NCBI GenBank assembly: GCA_021324015.1
Contig: JAJPJX010000207.1
Location: 20,106 to 84,105 of the forward strand
DNA: 64,000 nucleotides
Source: Solibacteraceae bacterium
GTDB lineage: Bacteria; Acidobacteriota; Terriglobia; Bryobacterales; Bryobacteraceae
Reading direction: 5' to 3'
In this document: piece by piece, positions 60,630-64,000 of the stretch
Layout of the letters: each line of letters begins with the position of its first letter
Position numbering within the stretch: position 1 is the stretch's first letter
Notes under the pieces: model-generated
What the model was told of the DNA's origin: nothing
Seen by the model: the letters and a program-made list of their open reading frames with translations, nothing else
Databases searched by the model: none
Made by a program: the position numbers and the translations under genes

Positions 60630-61751
60630 ATGGAAATTCCCAAGTGGCCTGTTTCGAGCGAGCGCGAGTTGGAGCTCCTGCGTCAGGTGTTGGAGAGCCC
60701 GCAATGGGGCGGCTACCACGACTTTGTGGCTCGCTTTGAAAGCGAGTTCGCCGCCTTCCAGCACTGCCTGTACGGCGTGGCGGCGGTGAACGGCACCGTC
60801 ACCCTGGAGATGGCGCTGGCGGCCGCCGGCATCGGCCCCGGTGACGAAGTCATCGTGCCCGCCATCTCCTTCATCTCCACCGCCACGGCGGTCTCTCGCG
60901 TGGGCGCCACACCGGTCTTCGTGGACATCGAGCCCTGGAGCTTCAATATGGATCCGGAGCGCGCGGCCGTGGCGATCACGCTCCGCACCCGCGCCGTCAT
61001 CGTGGTGCATTTCGGCGGCCCTATGGCGGACATGGATCGCCTGGTCCGCCTGGCCGAGGAGCGCGGCCTGGTGCTGATCGAAGACGCCGCGCACGCGCAC
61101 GGCTCGGAGTGGCGTGGCCGGCGCGCCGGCAGTCTGGGCCTCGCCGGCTCCTTCAGCTTCCAAAATTCCAAGGTCATGACCGCCGGGGAAGGCGGCCTCC
61201 TCATCACCCGCGATGCAGATTTCGCCGCCCGCGTCCGCTCCATCGGCGATCAGGGGCGCCGCGCCGGTGGCGGCTGGTTCCACCACTACATACTGGGCAC
61301 CAACTACCGCATGACCGCCTGGCAGGCCGCTGTGCTGATCGCCGGCCTCGAACGCCTGCCCGAGCAGATCTGTCTCCGCGCCCGCAACGCCCGGTTGCTG
61401 CTCGCTGAGCTCGCCGGCGTGGCCGGCATCCACTGGCAGGAAGTGCCCGCAGCGGCCAACGCCAACTCCTGGTACCTGGTGTTGGGCCGCATCGATGCCC
61501 GCCGCCTGGGGGTGACGCGCGACGAGTTCTGCCGCCGCCTCGCCGAAGAGGGAGTTCCCGCGACGCCCTTCTATCCGCATCCGCTCTACGGTAACCCGCT
61601 CTACCAGGAGGGCGGCTGCCGCGTGGAGCCCTGCCCGGTGGCCGAGGCCTCCATCGGCGACGCCTTCTGGCTGCCCCACCGCGTGCTCATGGGCAGCGAG
61701 GAACAGACCGCCGAAATCGGGGCCGCATTGCGCCGCGCCTGCCGCCTGTAA
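60630..61751 (+). CDS. DegT/DnrJ/EryC1-type PLP aminotransferase
   Basis: A 373-residue sugar aminotransferase family protein. The fold I text GVAAVNGTVTLEMALAAAGI, EVIVPAISFISTATAVSRVG, DAAHAHGSEWRGRRAGSLG and the PLP lysine in SFSFQNSKVMTAGEGGLL are typical. It transfers an amino group to a keto-sugar nucleotide, usually for surface polysaccharides or antibiotics. No sugar-nucleotide genes are beside it, so the substrate is unknown. It lies 2 bases from the hydrolase. Confidence 0.9.
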   Translation: MEIPKWPVSSERELELLRQVLESPQWGGYHDFVARFESEFAAFQHCLYGVAAVNGTVTLEMALAAAGIGPGDEVIVPAISFISTATAVSRVGATPVFVDIEPWSFNMDPERAAVAITLRTRAVIVVHFGGPMADMDRLVRLAEERGLVLIEDAAHAHGSEWRGRRAGSLGLAGSFSFQNSKVMTAGEGGLLITRDADFAARVRSIGDQGRRAGGGWFHHYILGTNYRMTAWQAAVLIAGLERLPEQICLRARNARLLLAELAGVAGIHWQEVPAAANANSWYLVLGRIDARRLGVTRDEFCRRLAEEGVPATPFYPHPLYGNPLYQEGGCRVEPCPVAEASIGDAFWLPHRVLMGSEEQTAEIGAALRRACRL

Positions 61752-61767
61752 GATACTCGAACATCCC

Positions 61768-62865
61768 ATGCGAATTCTCGCGCCGCTTCTGTGCCTTTGC
61801 GCCGCGCTGTGTGGCCAGTCCCAGCCCGCCCAGCCCGCGCGCACCATGTCCATCGAGGAATACGAGCCCCGCTCCACGCTGGTTGTGCCGCAGCACATCG
61901 TGACCCGCGCCCGCTATCCTTTCATCGACGTGCACAACCACCAGACCAACCTGAAGCCCGAATACATCGACAAGCTGGTGGCCGACATGGACAAAATCAA
62001 TTTGCAGGTCATGGTGAACCTCAGCGGCGGGTACGGCGACCGCCTCCGCAAGACCGTGGAAGCCATGAAGGGCCGCTACCCGAAACGCTTCGTGGTGTTC
62101 GCCAATATCGACTTCACCGATATCGACGCGCCGGATTACCCGGACCGGGCTGCCCGCCGGCTCGCCGAGGACGTCAAAAACGGCGCCCAGGGCCTCAAGA
62201 TCTTCAAGAATTTCGGCATGGATCTCAAGGACACCCGCGGACAGCGCATTCACGTGGACGATCCGCGCTTCGACAAGCTCTTCGAGCTATGCGGCGAGCT
62301 GAAGATCCCCGTGTTGATCCACACCGGCGAGCCCTGGTCGTTCTTTCAGCCGCAGGACAAATACAACGAACGCTGGCTGGAGCTGAAACAGTTTCCGCAG
62401 CGCGCCCGTCCGCCGGACCGCTACCCGAGCTGGGAGACGCTCATGGAGGAACAGCACAGGCTGTTCGCCCGGCACCCGCGCACACGGTTCATCAACGCGC
62501 ACCTGGGCTGGCTGGGAGGCAACCTGGCCGAACTCGGCCGTCTGATGGACCGCCTGCCGAACATGTACACCGAGCTTGGCGCCGTGCTGGCTGAACTCGG
62601 GCGCCAGCCGCGCTTCGCTCGCGAGTGGTTCATCAAGTATCAAGACCGCATCCTGATGGGTAAGGACATCTGGGAGCCCACCGAATACTACGTCTACTTT
62701 CGCGTCTTCGAGACCGCCGACGAATACTTCGACTACTACCGTAAGCGCCACGCCTTCTGGAAAATGTACGGCCTGGACCTGCCCGACGAGGTGCTGAGAA
62801 AGGTGTATTACCAGAACGCCCTGCGCCTGATCCCGGGTATCGACGCCTCCGCCTTTCCGCGATGA
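61768..62865 (+). CDS. secreted amidohydrolase family protein
   Basis: A 365-residue protein with a signal peptide (ILAPLLCLCAALCGQSQ). The TIM-barrel metal residues are in FIDVHNHQTN, VLIHTGEPWS, INAHLGWLGG and LMGKDIWEP, matching the amidohydrolase 2 family (PF04909), which includes decarboxylases such as gamma-resorcylate and ACMSD. Lacking other evidence, I give no substrate. It follows the DegT-type gene by 16 bases on the same strand. Confidence 0.85.
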   Translation: MRILAPLLCLCAALCGQSQPAQPARTMSIEEYEPRSTLVVPQHIVTRARYPFIDVHNHQTNLKPEYIDKLVADMDKINLQVMVNLSGGYGDRLRKTVEAMKGRYPKRFVVFANIDFTDIDAPDYPDRAARRLAEDVKNGAQGLKIFKNFGMDLKDTRGQRIHVDDPRFDKLFELCGELKIPVLIHTGEPWSFFQPQDKYNERWLELKQFPQRARPPDRYPSWETLMEEQHRLFARHPRTRFINAHLGWLGGNLAELGRLMDRLPNMYTELGAVLAELGRQPRFAREWFIKYQDRILMGKDIWEPTEYYVYFRVFETADEYFDYYRKRHAFWKMYGLDLPDEVLRKVYYQNALRLIPGIDASAFPR

Positions 62866-62895
62866 TAATGGCGGTTGAGAGCAAAAGCAAGGGAG

Positions 62896-63357
62896 ATGAG
62901 TCCGCAAATGTTCTTGATGCAGCCAATCGGATATGTGAGAAGCCCGTACCAGGAGACGCGGGAGATTCCCAAGGGATTAGGCGCGAAGCACGAAGCGGAA
63001 GGGCTTCTCGAGATCCGGGTGGAATTTGAGCCTGGCCTCACGGATATAGAAGGCTTTTCTCACCTGTTCGTCATCTGGGCATTCGATCGCTCCGAGGGGT
63101 ACGAACTGGTGGGAGCGCCTCCGACCGACGACCGGCCGCACGGTGTGTTCGCGACCCGCTCCCCACGGCGTCCCAATCCCATCGGGTTGACCGTGGTCGA
63201 GCTCCTCAGCCGGGAGGGCCCAGTGCTCCGCGTCCGCGGGATCGATATGCTCGACGGCACGCCGATCCTCGACATCAAGCCCTACCTTTCCGGCGTCCCA
63301 CCGGAGCGCCTGCGGCGCGGCTGGCTGGCGGAAGCCGAAGCGCGTACCCGAGACTAA
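62896..63357 (+). CDS. trmO: tRNA t6A37 N6-methyltransferase TrmO (TsaA)
   Basis: A protein of about 153 residues with the TsaA fold: FLMQPIGYVRSPYQETREIP, the SAM motif VFATRSPRRPNPIGLTVVEL and VRGIDMLDGTPILDIKPYLS. It methylates threonylcarbamoyladenosine at position 37 of tRNA-Thr. AAGGGAG directly precedes ATG 62896; ATG 62908 (MFLMQPIG) is closer to family starts and also possible; a TTG 62875 would add seven unlikely residues. Confidence 0.9.
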   Translation: MSPQMFLMQPIGYVRSPYQETREIPKGLGAKHEAEGLLEIRVEFEPGLTDIEGFSHLFVIWAFDRSEGYELVGAPPTDDRPHGVFATRSPRRPNPIGLTVVELLSREGPVLRVRGIDMLDGTPILDIKPYLSGVPPERLRRGWLAEAEARTRD

Positions 63358-63411
63358 CCGTATCCTGCGATCTACATGAAAATAGCTTCATCGTTTTACA
63401 GCATTTTCTTG

Positions 63412-63440
63412 TTGACACAACGAAAAGGAGCGCGTTACCG
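63412..63440 (+). promoter_or_regulatory. possible promoter of the M-box leader
   Basis: A consensus TTGACA (63412-63417) is followed after 17 bases by TTACCG (63435-63440), a poor -10. The -10 lies in the inverted repeat TTACCGT/ACGGTAA (63435-63441 and 63456-63462), which could be an operator or the first hairpin of the transcript. It is placed suitably for the M-box leader about 55 bases downstream. Confidence 0.35.
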
Positions 63441-63495
63441 TGAAACTGGATGGAAACGGTAAGTCGTTCACTGTTTCTGCCCGATTTGCATGGAT

Positions 63496-63645
63496 CCTCG
63501 GTAGGCGAGGCGTCCGCGCGGCAAACAGGCCACTGCCCTCCGGCGTCGAAAGATGTCGTCAGGGTCGACCAGGGACTCCCGGACTAAGGGTTTCTCTAAT
63601 GTGGCTGAGGTCTTCGGGCCTCTACGGCGCGCGGTGCTGAAGCTT
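63496..63645 (+). ncRNA. M-box (ykoK) Mg2+ riboswitch leader
   Basis: The leader follows the conserved order of the ykoK leader recalled from Bacillus mgtE: CGGTAGGCGAGGCGTCC (63499-63515), GGCCACTGCCC near 63528-63538, GTCGAAAGATGTCGTCAGGG then TCGACCAGG, AATGTGGCTGAGGTCTTCG (63599-63617) and GGCCTCTACGG at the closing stem (63618-63628), ending in GCTGAAG. In known cases it senses magnesium before MgtE, CorA or MgtA/Nramp genes. No clear terminator with a T-run follows, and the target gene is beyond 64000. Confidence 0.82.
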
Positions 63646-64000
63646 AAACCAGTGGGGGAATCCGTCAGCAATCGCTCGCGATCGTTGGCCATTTCTTCCG
63701 CCGCGGGGGGAATGGCAATTTTGTTCCCCTCCCAAGCTTCACTCGCCTCCAGAAAGTATATGGAACCCAACGACGATAAGCCTCCCGGTACGGGAGATTC
63801 GGCGTGGGAGTTCCGGCGGTAAGCCGATAGCCTGCCTGCTATCGCCCGGCCCGCCGCGGCTCCCACAAGATGATCGGTGGTGAGCGCGGAGGGCTAACCC
63901 GGCTTTCGCAGTTCAAGGCCGTTTTCGGCTCTAGCGCCAGAAAATTCCTTTTGCTTTCAACGTCGCCTCCGCCAAAATTGGCCGAAACAGGCCAGGTGAA
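63646..64000. other. no gene seen after the M-box leader
   Basis: About 355 bases to the window edge. Short open frames on both strands here have no recognisable coding text and overlap the leader region. A hairpin CTCCCG-GTA-CGGGAG (63782-63796) is present without a T-run. The magnesium-transport gene, if present, starts beyond 64000. Confidence 0.5.

Noticed and set aside
63440..63640. 66-codon plus-strand frame after a Shine-Dalgarno-like AAGGAG
   Set aside because: Most of it overlaps the M-box leader, whose conserved bases explain the sequence.
63468..63866. 132-codon minus-strand frame
   Set aside because: It is antisense to the M-box leader and lacks a recognisable domain.

Overview
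The window looks like ordinary chromosome from a GC-rich, Gram-negative member of the Acidobacteriota, most likely of the Solibacter/Bryobacter type. The main pointers are the 1187-residue secreted protein with tandem BACON-like repeats and the C-terminal domain known as TIGR03437 (named from Solibacter usitatus), a LolA carrier and outer-membrane-type proteins, the small protein beginning [12 protein letters not shown], and many GTG or TTG starts. I saw no insertion sequence, prophage, CRISPR array or rRNA. The lineage is inferred from these traits only.

Layout. 1-3.9 kb: a MidA-type methyltransferase (partial), two small unknown genes and a ribose-type ABC transporter (permease plus ATPase) without a binding protein. 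3.9-9.8 kb: dnaB with a cluster of DnaA-box-like sites upstream, a tryptophanase divergent from an MFS transporter, and YihY and DedA membrane proteins. 9.8-14.4 kb: a compact minus-strand operon cmk-lysC-ppiD-dedA-yihY. 14.4-23.0 kb: a GAF-PAS protein, then a tight operon for a type IV pilus/type II secretion-like machine (lolA, GspE/PilB, GspF/PilC, PilM-, PilN-, PilO-like, a periplasmic protein and a Pro/Gly-rich pseudopilin-like protein). 23.1-28.8 kb: the BACON-repeat protein and a membrane/spermidine-synthase-like gene split by an in-frame TAA. 28.8-35.5 kb: gcdH, malQ and an outer-membrane TPR/barrel gene overlapping a glycosidase-like gene.

35.6-55.9 kb holds much of the chromosome-maintenance set: a MerR regulator, parB, parA, a parS-like site, rsmG, mnmG, purD, tRNA-Arg, dnaE, accA, a MacA-like adaptor with its ATPase, a cyclopropane synthase, gyrB, dnaN, dnaA and tRNA-Gly. 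parAB-rsmG-mnmG together with dnaA-dnaN-gyrB suggests an origin-proximal region, although recF is missing between dnaN and gyrB. 55.9-64 kb: a secreted unknown protein, a REC-PP2C phosphatase, an APS/PAPS reductase, YgfZ, a CopD-like membrane protein, a metallo-beta-lactamase-fold hydrolase, a DegT-type aminotransferase, a secreted amidohydrolase, TrmO and, at the very end, a leader that closely resembles the M-box (ykoK) magnesium riboswitch; the gene it controls would lie beyond the window.

The strongest leads are the M-box leader, the nonsense-split gene at 28039-28041, the parS-like site at the end of rsmG, the DnaA-box cluster before dnaB, the tRNA-Arg gene that contains the purD stop codon, the TPR-barrel/glycosidase pair, and the atypical pilus/secretion operon.
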